This document shows positions 1-9,899 of a DNA stretch of 18,837 nucleotides, piece by piece (the stretch's first letter is position 1; the number at the start of each line of letters is the position of its first letter). This DNA comes from Acanthamoeba lenticulata. Its lineage: Eukaryota; Discosea; Longamoebia; Acanthamoebidae. The translations under genes and the position numbers were made by a program. The notes beneath the pieces were generated by a model, which was not told the origin of the DNA, did not search any database, and was given only the letters and a program-made list of their open reading frames with translations. The stretch is taken from NCBI GenBank assembly GCA_002179805.1, contig NAVB01000191.1, positions 1 through 18,837 of the forward strand, given 5' to 3'.

Positions 1-45
1 CCCCCAAAGGCGTCCAGTGACACTGGGCTCACACCCATTAGTGAG

Positions 46-2798
46 ATCCTCTTGTTTGCGATTTGCTCAATTTTTCCGTAATTGGCGCCAATAACATCGC
101 GGTGCAGGACTCCACAGCTGGCGCTACAGTCATCAGCGGCGGGGTCTACATTCCCAAGAGCGCGTTCCGCACGCTTGACTCATCGACCGGTCTCGGAGCC
201 CGCGTCCCACAACAGGCGCGCAGCCAGGTCAAGCAGGTCGACCTCACGGCCAGCCCGGTGGGCCTTACTCTGGCTCAGCTGGGCGCGCTGTCCACCAACG
301 TGGCCGGCGTGGAGCTGTTCTTCAAGGGCGACGCTCTCCGACTTGCGCGGTGGCCCAACTACCCGCAGTGGGTGCTCACGGGCGAGGCCACCAACTACCC
401 GGACGAGAGCCTGACATTCTCCTACATCAATGCCACCTCCTGGCCGTCGTACAAAGACGTCTGGGTGCATGGCTTCTTCGGCTACAACTGGTACGACGAG
501 CACCGGGCGATTGCCAGCGTCAACACCCAGGCCAAGACCATCACTCTGGCTAGCGCGGTCACCTACCCCTTCATGACGGGAATGCGGTTCTACTACTACA
601 ACGTGATCGACGCGCTCGACACGCCCGGCGAGTACCTCATTGACTACACCAACGGCCGTTTGTACTTTTATCCGCCATCGGCGATCAACTCCGACAGCGA
701 CGCCGTGTTGTCCATGCTCGATGAGCCGCTCATCACAACGATTAAGGCTTCTAACGTCACCTTTTCGGGTACTTCAGAGATCATCTTGTGGTTTGGGTTT
801 TTTCATGTGTGGTTATACTTAAACAACAATGATGCTATTCACAGGATTCACGTTCGAGGCCACGCAGGAGCATGTCATATTAATGGAAGACGGGCAGGGG
901 AATGTGGTCCAGAACTGTACCATCCGCAATTCTGGAAAGAATGGCGTGCACATCACCGATGGCAGCAACCACTTGGTCATGACCTCAGAAATCAAAAACG
1001 TGGTTCGTGTTCGTTCAAATTCTTTGCTTTTATTTTATATTTAATTGCTATTATGATTTCTTGTGATCTTTTATTCCCTCCCCTAATGAATCAGCGTGAA
1101 TTGCTGTGATACATCAAATGGGCGCGCACAGGGAGGAGCGGGAGTTTACATGTACGCTGGTGACCGGATCACGCTGACTCCGGCTAATCACATGGCCTTT
1201 GCCAACCACGTCCACGACTTCTCGCGCTTCACCCTCTGCTACAACCCTGGCGTTTATGCCGGTATGACCAAAACCCGTCTTCCCCTCCTCCTTGAATCAC
1301 TGCTCTCTGAGGCTAAGCCCCGTTTCTACTGTTGCGTGCGTGCTCGCAGCTGGAGTGGGGATGAAGGTCGTGAACAACAAGATTCATGCGGCGCCGCACA
1401 GCGGCATCCTCTTGGGCTTGGGCAACAACCAAGAGATCTACTTCAACGAGATCTACGATGTGTGCCGTGAGAGCAGCGACGCTGGAGCCTTCTACCAGGG
1501 CCGAGACTGGACCTCACAGGGCACCTTCATCAGCTACAACTACTTCCATGACATCCGCGGCACACCTGGTGCGTTCTGGAAACGACGTTGGTGGCGCACT
1601 TTGCAGGACGGGACTGTACTGACATGATCATGTTTTGATGATGTACAGGAAAGGGCTCAGAGGGCGTGTACGCCATCTATTTTGACGACGAATACAGCGG
1701 CAGCACCGTGTTTGGTACACCTTTTTCGCCTTTTTAAAGTTCTTTTTTCTTTTTTTGTACTGCCTTAAACCCGCTCACACTGTTTTAGGTAATATTATCG
1801 TCAACGCGCAGAGAGGCCTGGTAATGGGTGGTGGACGTGACAACCACGTCGATAACAACGTGTTCCTCAACATCAGCGCTTGTACTTCCCTCCAAAACCC
1901 GTGGTGATATCAAATGACGGTGATGGTGATCAGTTAGTCTTTGAAATGATGCTGACCGTGGTCTGTCTGTGCACATGGACTTGGGGGGGGGGGCGATGTT
2001 TGTTGTGTGAAGATGCCTACATTGGCGATGCACGCGGCTTGAAGGGCCAGAGCCCGCAAAACAATGCCACGATGATGCAGCGGCTCTTGGCGATGCCCTA
2101 CAAAAAGGCGCCGTGGTCCACGCAGTACCCTACACTTGTGCACATCCTCGACAACATCCTCGCAGATCCCTACAGCCCGCACCAGCCTCTCGTAAGTCCT
2201 CCTCCGCCACACAAAAATTGTCTTGCGTCATCTCTGACGGTGGGCCAACACGCACACATGCACACACACATATAGTACAACAGCTACAAGCACAACGTCA
2301 TTTGCAACGCCCAAACCTGGCGCTACTTCACCACAGCCGCGGAGCCTTTCCTCACGCCTGTGACGTCGGACAACTGGTGGCAGCTGAGCAGCTCGACCTG
2401 CCAGGCCGCTATCTTCCCTAAGCTTGCCTCGAGCGGATCTCTGGAGATGAACGCCAAGGCACCCTTCGCGGGCAATATCACGTTCTCCGCCATCCCTTGG
2501 CAACGCATCGGACTTGAGGGCGCCTCCGTCAGCCTACCGTCCAGCCTGCCTGGTCTCAGTACGGATTCTTCTTCTTCTCTCTCTCGTACTCGGTCTAATT
2601 ATTAACCCTTTGGTTGTTTTTTTATTATTATTATTATTTGTTTTCTTTGCCAATTCAGAGTATGGGCGCATTGTTACGCCACAAGTGGCTGTCTCTGCGG
2701 CCGCACCTACTCCAAGCGGTGCTGGGGCCATGAGCGGTGTTTTGCCAAACGTTGTGCGAATCGCCCTCGACTTACTTGGGGGCTTGACCCAATCGTAA
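46..2798 (+). CDS. Right-handed parallel beta-helix repeat protein (5' partial, nine exons)
   Basis: Exons read as 46-768, 845-1002, 1132-1261, 1350-1568, 1649-1714, 1789-1881, 2013-2191, 2276-2552 and 2659-2798. All introns are GT-AG, all phases match, and about 660 residues are encoded before TAA. The left end is incomplete: no in-frame ATG precedes the first exon, and a TGA at 42-44 together with an AG at 44-45 suggests an acceptor. The N-terminal part carries a substrate-domain signature with LFFKGDALRLARWPN and later YLIDYTNGRLYFYPP. Coil-type repeats follow, rich in Asn, Gly and Ile/Val (VVQNCTIRNSGKNGVHI, VNNKIHAAPHSGILLG, NIIVNAQRGLVMGGG, DNHVDNNVFLN). This is the pattern of large bacterial and protist pectin-lyase-fold proteins that act on or bind polysaccharide. 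Many N-x-S/T sites fit a secreted protein, but the signal peptide would lie outside the window. Catalytic residues cannot be assigned, so the enzymatic activity is unknown. Confidence 0.8.
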
Positions 2799-3002
2799 GG
2801 CTGTACTTTTTCGCAAGATTCATTCAGTTGTTCATAACTGCGCATCCCTCCGCACCCTCCCTCTCTCCCTCTCCGACCTCCAGTGTGGTCATCATCATTG
2901 TTGTTGTCTTCTTGTCAAACTGCTTGACAACAACAAACAACGCCCGCTCCGCCGTTACAGTCACTGAAACGTTCGGCCACTCAGTCAAGCACAGAGGTTC
3001 TC

Positions 3003-4837
3003 GTGGTGGACTACCTTGTCGAATCGTTATGTAGGGCTGGAATAGACACCTTCTTCCTGCTGACCGGTGGCGCTATTGCCCCCTTCGTGGACGCCATTTC
3101 CCGCTACAGCGGTGCCCCCAGCATGAGCAAGCCGCCAGTATGGCTGTGGATGGTTTCTACCGCGCTACGGGGAGGCCGGCGTGCGTGGTGATTACCAGTG
3201 GGCCAGGAGTACAGAACGTGCTCAACGGCCTTTGTGGCTGCTTCTATGACAGCATTCCAGCCCTTTTTATCAGCGGCCAGGTCAACATGAACGAGTCACT
3301 CGACTCCATACGCTCTAAGCCGCGACAAGTGGGCTTCCAGGAGATGCCGGTGGTTGACTGTTTTCGTCCGTTCACCAAGTGCATCCGCAGGATCTCGACG
3401 ACTGATGAGCTTGAGCCCGCACTGAGCGAAGCATTGAGGCTATTGATGGATGGGCGCAAGGGCCCCAGCCTTATCGACCTCCCCGTCAACGTACAAATGT
3501 CGATCATCCAGCGTTCCTCCCCACTCGTGTTACCGCCGGTGTACTCCACTACGATTACCGATAATACTGTCTTAGCTGGGCAGGGTCAGGACTCTCTTCC
3601 TCGCGCGGAGATCCGGCAAGTGGCAGATATTCTGAGCCAGTCGGAAAGGCCACTGTTTGTGCTGGGTGATGGCGCCCGCATAGGGCGAAGAATGAGCTGG
3701 CCAAGATGCTACAGCAATTGCAGTTACCATTCACTACGTCATGGGGTGGTCTTGATGTATTGCCGCCCATCATAATCGACAACAATGAAGACCTTGGTCT
3801 GGGCCCTATCGGCGTCTACGGCGATCGTATCGCCAACTTTGCTCTTCAGAACGCCGACTTGCTTGTGGTTCTTGGTTCCCGCCTGGACACGCGGCAGACT
3901 GGTGGCAACCTCAAAGGCTTTTCTACGCGCAGCCGCAGGGTGATGGTCGACATTGATACGAACGAGATTGACAAGCTCCGCGAGCGAGGCACACATGTTG
4001 ATGTTGGATTGGTCATGGACGTGCACGACTTCGTCACTCAGCTCTCCTCAGCACTCGAGATGGCCTCGGCGATACCTCCTCTCTCCATCGCGGAATGGCG
4101 GGATAAGCTAAAGCAGTGGCGCACGAAGTACGGCGTTGAGCTGCGCCCCACGTTCGATGGCTACGTCTCTCCGTACGAATTACTGGACAAGGTCAACAGC
4201 TTCTTGCCAAGCGACGCGATCGTAGCCGTTGACACGGGTGCCACGCTTGTTTGGACCTTCCAGACACTCCGCACGCGCACCAGCGAGCAGCGCATATTCT
4301 CCAACCTGAGCAACAGCAGCATGGGCTACGCTTTGCCTGCGGCCATAGGCGCTGCTATTGGCTCGCCCAATCGGCCAGTGTTTTGCATCATCGGCGACGG
4401 TGGCTTCCAGCAGAACATCCAGGAACTTGTGACGGCCGCACACTACAAGCTCAACATCAAGGTGTTTGTGCTCAACAACAGTGGCTACGGGATTATGAAG
4501 CAGTTTAAAAAACTCCTACCTCGGCGGCCGTCACGTGGCCACCACCTCGGAAGACCTCTACGGCAAGGCCGGGCCAGGCATCGACTTCGTGGCTGTTGCG
4601 CGCGCCTATGGTGTAGCCACAGCTGAGCGCATCACTTCAATCGCACAGCTGCAGCCGGAACTCATGGCCACACCTGGCCTTGCCGTTTACGTGAACGTGC
4701 ACGAACAGCACGGCATGCAGCCCAAGAACGACTTTGGCAACTCCCTCGAAAACATGTCACCACTGTTAGACTCGGCTGAGGACATGATCGTGCCCCCACC
4801 GCCGCAGCTCAAGATCAGAGGCTGGGTCAGAATGTAA
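3003..4837 (+). pseudogene. Acetolactate-synthase-like thiamine-diphosphate enzyme, frame broken three times
   Basis: Four colinear reading-frame segments cover one ALS/IlvB-like protein: about 3003-3118, 3119-3690, 3688-4509 and 4511-4837. The N-terminal Pyr domain has LLTGGAIAPFVDAI, then HEQAASMAVDGFYRATG with the TPP-activating Glu. It continues with ITSGPGVQN and IDLPVNVQ. The middle domain has VVLGSRLDTRQTG. The C-terminal PP domain has the TPP/Mg motif GDGGFQQN...NNSGYG. The tail (PKNDFGNSLENMSPLLD) resembles TPP enzymes of surface-polysaccharide gene clusters more than true acetolactate synthases. Frame breaks fall at a C5 run (3115-3119), near 3685-3690 and at an A6 run (4507-4512). 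Two of them could therefore be homopolymer sequencing errors. A few residues also seem missing before HEQ. The frame is open from 2928 but holds no ATG, so the 5' end is unresolved or lost. I call it a pseudogene. A working gene with assembly errors is the alternative. Confidence 0.8.
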
Positions 4838-5097
4838 TCATGTCAGTTTAAGCTTTAAAGGCCTCTCCTCACCTTTTGAAGAAATCTTTTTCTTCTGAGA
4901 TTTACCTTCTTTGTTTCGTTAAAATACAACACGTGTCGACAACCTGCCTTTTCTCTCTCTGAGGCCCTCCCACTCATTCACTCAGTTTTCACTACCCGCA
5001 ACCACTGGGCCACCACCGCCATTGCTGCTGCCGCGGTCGCTAGCTTCGTCCCCACTCGCACCCCACGGCCGCAGAGGCTGCGTGATGGGCAGACCAC
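4838..5097. other. Intergenic region with no supported gene
   Basis: The stretch between the TPP-enzyme stop and the glycosyltransferase remnant begins AT-rich with poly-pyrimidine tracts, then turns GC-rich from about 4980. I see no convincing ORF, RNA gene or polyadenylation hexamer. The GC-rich half (4980-5097) may hold the lost 5' part of the glycosyltransferase, since it is compositionally like coding sequence, but no family motif can be read there. Confidence 0.4.
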
Positions 5098-5768
5098 CCC
5101 AAGGTAGCTACGTCGCTGGCGAAATGCCCAAGCCACGCCGGGAGCAAACCAAACCAGTCTTTGAGCATGGAGTGGCTTGAGCACTATTAGGGCCTGGACC
5201 ACTTCTTCTTGATCGACAACGACAGCACCGACAATCCTCTCGCCATCCTTCAGCCCTACATTGACTGCGGCCTCATCACGTACTCTTTCCAACCGGACAA
5301 GCACCGTCAGGCCAAGACACTGGTCAACACCTACGGATCGCCAGAGGCACAGGCCTACCAGTGGATCATCAACGCCGATCTTGACGAGTTTTGGTTCGCC
5401 ACGCAGAAGGGCACAACGCTTAAGTCGGTACTTGCGAACGATTCGCGCGAACACACGTCGACAGCATCATGGCGCAGTGGTGGGTGTTTGGCACCTCTGG
5501 TGCTATCCAGCACCCGGCTTCTGTGCGTCGAGCCAACGTGCACAGACGGAAGACCCTGGGCGGGAGCGTAAGCAGTAAGTGGATCGCACAGCCGGCTCAC
5601 ATTCCCGCATGACTGCACTGGACAGGTGCCATGAACAATCACTCTGTGGTCATGAACCCGCATGACCACATCCGACTGTCACCACGACCCACTCCAGTCA
5701 TGGGAGTTCTTTGAAAGGTCAAGATGACTCGGGGAGACACTAGACGACAAGTCTGCAAGGTTTCTTGA
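5098..5768 (+). pseudogene. GT92/DUF23-type glycosyltransferase remnant
   Basis: Colinear fragments of a glycosyltransferase family 92 (DUF23) protein lie in changing frames. The fragment at 5167-5187 reads MEWLEHY and is followed by an in-frame TAG at 5188-5190. The same frame resumes with GLDHFFLIDNDSTDN and PYIDCGLITY, then WIINADLDEFWF around 5360-5397. This is the DXD-like acidic motif expected to bind metal and nucleotide sugar. At about 5450 the frame shifts to HVDSIMAQWWVFGTSGAIQ and runs to a TGA at 5610. Near 5677 another shift gives PLQSWEFFE, and at 5718 another gives VKMTRGD, ending with TGA at 5766-5768. The C-terminal order (H..PLQS..EFF..K..RGD) matches GT92 family ends. One stop, several shifts and no clear start make this a decayed gene. 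The 5' limit is approximate. The family would transfer a hexose in the secretory pathway, but this copy should be non-functional. Confidence 0.7.
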
Positions 5769-5943
5769 CCCCTCCTACCCCTCTGAGAGCTGACTAAACT
5801 AAGGACTACTACTCCTACTATTGTGTTGTTTTGCTCTCTCCTCCAAGAAAAGAAAGAGAAGAGCCGATGCTTGCGCTCCGAGCATACGCTCACGCTCCTT
5901 GCCTCCTTTGCGCGGGCGCGATGGGTTTGAAAATTTTGGCTCA
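5769..5943. other. Short spacer between convergent genes
   Basis: This stretch separates the 3' ends of the glycosyltransferase remnant (+) and the Hen1-ligase gene (-). It is rich in CTC/TCC and AAGAAAAG tracts. No gene or canonical AATAAA was found on either strand. Confidence 0.4.
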
Positions 5944-7649
5944 TTAGAGAAGCAGGTAGTCCTTGTCGCTGTTGCGGAGGGTGAGGAAGTCGAGGCCATG
6001 GAAGGCCGCCAGGTATTTGCAGCCCTGGCGCCGCTCCCCGGCCAGGAAGCACTTGAGGATAATCGTGGCGAGCTCGTTCTGCTGGCGCGAAAGCGCCCGC
6101 TTGGAGTGCACGCTGCGGTTCTTGATGATGTCAAAGTAGGGCCGGTCGAGGTAGTCAATGCCGTAGATGAGGCGCAGGTAGTCGCGGCCGCGCACCTTGA
6201 CCATCGGCAGCACAGGCCTGCCGGCGGCGTCCCACCGCACCAGGATCGGCGCCAGCTTGACCACCCAGCCCTCGCCGCCGGCCTCGCAGTAGCGCTGCCA
6301 CGCGTCAACAGCCTCCCGCTTGCTGTCCTCCGAGGTCAGGTCAATGTAGCGGTACTCGGTCGGCTTCAGGTGCTCCGTGGCCAGTCGCTCAATGAGGTTG
6401 TACCGCTCTGCGTCCTGTTATGTGATGTGTGAGGGGTGGGTGACGTGAGCTGGTGACATTACATCAAGACCAAGCAGCAAAGTGCGGCGCACCGGCAGGT
6501 AGTGGCCAAGGTACTGCGGGGTGAAGGCCGGCCGCAGCGGGTCGGAGCCGGCGTAGCTCTTGCCTGCGGCCAGCACCTGGAATATGCGGAAGTGGGGCGG
6601 GTCGTTGCGCGTGAAGTTGGCCAGCGAGTCGAGGAACGCCCTGCGCAGAGGGGATCCGTGTGAGTGAGAGTTTGGATTCGACTGGACTGTCGGGCCAATC
6701 CGTGGGAAGAAAGCGCACTTGGCGTTTGCGTATTGTTGTGAGTCCTCGCCGTGGAGGAACTTGCGGGCAGCAAGGGCGCACTCGCCGGGTGCAAGGAACT
6801 GGCCGCTCACGAGCGTGGTGGCCTTGAGCACCCAGGGCAGGACCTGGTGCACCAGGGCATCATATATGCAAGAGAGCATCAGCAATGAGCGTGCACGCTG
6901 GTTGTGAAGGTTACACAGCAGGTGAGCACTAACCTCACCGTCAAGAATGACAAAGTCAAGACCTTCGCGCTCCATCACCGCCGACAGCTCCGAGTGCCAC
7001 TCCCACGGGATCGTGCTGTCGTCGTCAAAGAACGAAGCCCCTGAAGAGTGGTTCTGATGAGGTCAATCAAAGAACGAAGCACAAAAGACCGAAAGCGACA
7101 TAAATGAATTACCCGAGCGAGAGAGAATGGAGATCAGTGGAAGGTCGCCCGGGCACACGCTCGGGTGACGGAAGGCCATGATGTGGCCCCGCGACCCCAT
7201 GTACTTGTTCTCCGCTACGACGCGAGTAACTCCTGCTCAAAACGTCAATCAGTTTCAGTGTCCAACTATCATAAAACCTTTCCAAAATAAAAATGTTTAT
7301 TACTGATGCTGACGGGGGTACCGAAGGACTGGTAGTAGGCAAAGGCTGAAGCCGGGTGCTCGAGGTGGTCAGGGGCCTCAGCCGGAGCGTGCATCACCGG
7401 CGCGATCGTGGGCGCCGCATAGAACGGCGGGTTCATGGTGTCCATCAGCACCGGAGACGTGTAGCCCTCCTGCTCATCAGCGCCCCGACAACAAGATCAG
7501 ACCGATCAGTACATCCTCATCTTAATACATGAGCCCCATGTGGGGCATGTGTGTGTATGTGTGTGTGTGTGTGTACCGTCAGCATGCGGGACTCAACCAC
7601 AGTCTGTGTGTCGGGCAGGAAAATGGGCTCCACCATCCCCATCACGTCC
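5944..7649 (-). other. Pnkp-type RNA ligase half of the fusion
   Basis: This half covers exons 7-13, about 413 residues, close to the length of the isolated ligase domain of bacterial Pnkp. It starts with the linker-like segment seen in Pnkp just before its ligase (HVLLRDVMGMVEP, then VESRMLT). It continues through nucleotidyltransferase motifs I, Ia, III, IV and V in order and ends with the Pnkp-specific helical module. Such ligases join 5'-phosphate to 3'-OH RNA ends through lysyl-AMP and RNA-adenylate intermediates using ATP. If transcribed alone it would need its own start, but no in-frame ATG with a sensible leader is apparent near 7649, which favours the fusion. Confidence 0.75.
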
Positions 7650-9899
7650 CTGCGGCGGTGGTCTTAATCTGAGGACTCAGTGTGGCAAGGGAAGATGAGG
7701 GCCCTACCGAAGAAGGACATGACCCTGCGGCGTGGCCAGAGGGGGCTCAGCCGGGTCGGCCAGCTGGGCGGTCACGATGAAGCTGGCCTGATCGGGCTTG
7801 CCAGGCTCCAGCTCACAGTCAGTCACGATGTAGCCAGCCCGCGCGAGCGGATCGACCACCTCGGCCTGCCACTGCTGCCGGTTATACTCGATGCGATGGT
7901 CGGCGTGGCGGTAGCCGCCGGCCGCCAGCCCCGGGAAGTTGACGTTGTAGTCGACGTTGGGGCTCGTGACGACCTGCCAATGCCGCCCACGATTGATTCA
8001 ACGTGACAAGTTGTCAGGCTCGAGCCCAGCGGGAGGCCTTGTGAGAGAGTGGGAGCGGGAGGGCACCGACCAGGCGGGTGGGGCGGATGAGGTAGGCGAT
8101 AAGGTCGATCACGCGCTTGCGTTGCGTGGCCTCCATGTGCTCGATCACCTCCGTAAACACGAGCGCGTCAGGGCGCAGCTTCACCTCGCGCTTCCCGTCG
8201 CCTGTGTGTTTGCGGTTGTCGTCACTGAGTTCAACCGCCTTCTTGCATGCCAGCCAAGCGCGCATGCAGGTTGTACCAATGGGCGGGTAGATCAGGTTGC
8301 ACAGGACGGTCTGGATGGCCCTGTTCTTCCGGAATGTACGCCAGCCAAACACGCTGGCGTTGGCGTCACACGAAACGATGGTCGCCTTGGGCAGGGCGTG
8401 GTGCATCTTCTCGGACAGGGTGCCCTGGGCACAGCCGTAATCTGCACACATATGCACAAAAAGAGACGACGTGATCAGAGACGATCCTGATTGAATGGGC
8501 TCCAAGCATAACAGCCGAGGCTGAGACGGACCGACAACGCGCGGCTGGTCGCTGCGCTGGAAGTGGGACTTGAGCCACGTGAGGATGAAGGCGTGGCGCT
8601 TGTCATGCAGTCTGCCCTCAGCCTGCTTCTGCTCCCCCGACACGGGCCCAGCCGCCGCCTTGCTTACTGGGTTTCGTTCTCCAGCGCCGTCCTCTTGCTC
8701 CTCCACTTCCTCTGCTTCCTCTTCCTCTCCGTCCTCCTCTTCCGCCTGTGCTTTCCCATCATCAGCGCTGCCATCCTTGGCAACTGCCTTGGCCTTGGGC
8801 TTGGCCTCAGCCTTTTTGCTGGGCTTGGCCTCGGTCTTCTCCGGGCCGTACTGGGCGAGGATCAGGCGCCGGATGCTCCCCGTGAGCCCCTGCGACCATC
8901 CCTTGGCGTACTCGCGCACCGCCTGCTCATGCGCGAGTGAGGCGTCAGCGAGCCGACTTTATAAGATCTGATATGACGAGAAGGAGGGACGGGGGACCTC
9001 CTTGCGGTCGGCCGACTGGTAGTTGACGTCCATACGGCGGGTGAGCTGATAGCTGGCAACGTAGATCTTCTGCACAAACTCACCGACTCTCATGTTCTTC
9101 GCCTCCAACACGTACATCCTGCGCTCACGTGAGCGTAACCAACAAAAGGAAACTGTTAACCGCAACCCGGTGATCATTATAAAGGCCACCACTTGAACAA
9201 GTGCGGGGCGCGCGCGCGCGCCATACCGCTGCCCGATGCACTCCTGGTGCGGCCCTGTCAGCTGGGCCTTGGCGGCGGGCAGGTCGGCGAGCGGACACAC
9301 GCGAGTGAAGCCCAGCTCGCGCATGACGCCCCGCAGGCGCGCGACGCTGATGCGCGCCCACGGCCCAATGAGCGCTCGCAGGCGGGTCGGCACCGTGCTG
9401 TGGACGTGGGCTGGCGCGCTGTCGGCAATCTTGCCCTGGAGCAGCGAGCGGAAGATGTCCTTGAGGCCCATTAGGGTGTAGGGGCTCACGCACGACAGCT
9501 GCGACATGACGTAGCTCCCAATGCTCTCCTTCTTGATCAGCTGCAGGAACTGCACCGGGTCAGTGAGCACCTTGACCTGGTAGCACGCCGGCTGTTCGTT
9601 CTCTCGGAGGCCCTCCGAGACCCCGGCAAGAAGCACTGCGTCGCTGGACCTGCATGGTTGTTATTGTTATTATTATTGTTGTTGTTGTTGTGTAAGCGGA
9701 AAGGGGAACACTGAAGTGGGTTGAACCCACTGCGCGTTTGTTGTTGTTGTTGTTGTTGTAGTGTATACCTCTTGGCCCACTGGCCCTCGACGGACCGGCC
9801 GCTCCGCAGCTGGGCCGTGTAGGAGCTTGCCGGATTCTTGGTCAGAATCCATCCCAGATCGCCTGCCGACAGATCGTCCACGGCCAGTTCAAAGTACAT
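5944..9899 (-). CDS. Hen1 (RNA 3'-end 2'-O-methyltransferase)-Pnkp-type RNA ligase fusion, 13 exons, about 980 aa
   Basis: Exons on the minus strand: 9899-9769, 9649-9227, 9118-8998, 8922-8532, 8441-8071, 7973-7708, 7649-7577, 7469-7304, 7232-7113, 7040-6934, 6843-6719, 6640-6463 and 6414-5944. The ATG is at 9899 and TAA at 5944. All introns are GT-AG, 48-119 nt, with consistent phase. Residues 1-250 match the Hen1 N-terminal module (LGWILTKNP; tract beginning KVLTDPVQFLQLI). Residues 255-330 are a Lys/Ala then Glu-rich linker. Residues 335-565 are the methyltransferase: SAM loop RVVDYGCAQG, metal site E453-V-I-E456-H457, VVTSPNVDYN (480-489) and RHADHRIEY (501-509). Residues 568-980 match the bacterial Pnkp ligase domain: LEHPASAFAYY, motif I ENKYMGSR with adenylylated Lys657, SGASFF, DFVILDGE (716-723), PWVLKA, FRIFQVLAAGKS, motif IV GGEGWVVK (870-877), motif V VKVRGRDYLR and a C-terminal helical module. 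No kinase or phosphatase domain is present. Inferred role: methylate and reseal cleaved RNA. Small alternative splice choices remain possible. Confidence 0.85.
7708..9899 (-). other. Hen1 half of the fusion (N-terminal module, charged linker, methyltransferase)
   Basis: This half covers exons 1-6, about 567 residues. Bacterial Hen1 proteins are usually about 450-500 residues, and the excess here is the charged linker coded at about 8680-8835. In bacterial systems the Hen1 N-terminal module docks on and activates the Pnkp ligase, and the C-terminal domain methylates the 2'-OH of the 3'-terminal ribose in a metal-dependent way. Both halves can be read here, and the E..EH plus downstream His ligands are present. 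Plant and animal HEN1 share only the methyltransferase part, so the N-terminal module marks this as the bacterial type. Confidence 0.8.
9655..9760. repeat. TTG/TTATT microsatellites in intron 1 of the Hen1-ligase gene
   Basis: Two short arrays (about 9655-9692 TTGTTATT/TTG and about 9738-9759 TTG) lie within the 119-nt first intron (9650-9768). On the coding strand they read as CAA/AAT repeats, so they do not disturb the coding sequence. Similar CAA arrays occur upstream of and within the neighbouring acyltransferase. Confidence 0.8.

Noticed and set aside
3100..4520. Introns as the explanation for frame changes in the TPP enzyme
   Set aside because: At each break the protein motifs continue with at most a few residues lost, leaving no room for an intron. 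No GT-AG pair fits.
5821..6432. Plus-strand 203-codon ORF
   Set aside because: It is antisense to the last exon of the ligase, which holds nucleotidyltransferase motifs IV and V. The plus-strand reading has no motif.
7533..7576. GCCCCATGTGGGGC palindrome and GT repeat as a promoter for a separate ligase gene
   Set aside because: They lie inside a 107-nt intron whose flanking exons join in phase. GT repeats are common in introns here.
7957..8490. Plus-strand 177-codon ORF
   Set aside because: It lies antisense to the Hen1 methyltransferase exons, which carry clear family motifs. It is a shadow of GC-rich coding sequence.
8442..8531. Reading 8442-8531 as coding, since it is open and 90 nt long
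   Set aside because: It interrupts the SAM-binding loop between RVV and DYGCAQG. Removing it by GT-AG splicing restores the motif exactly.
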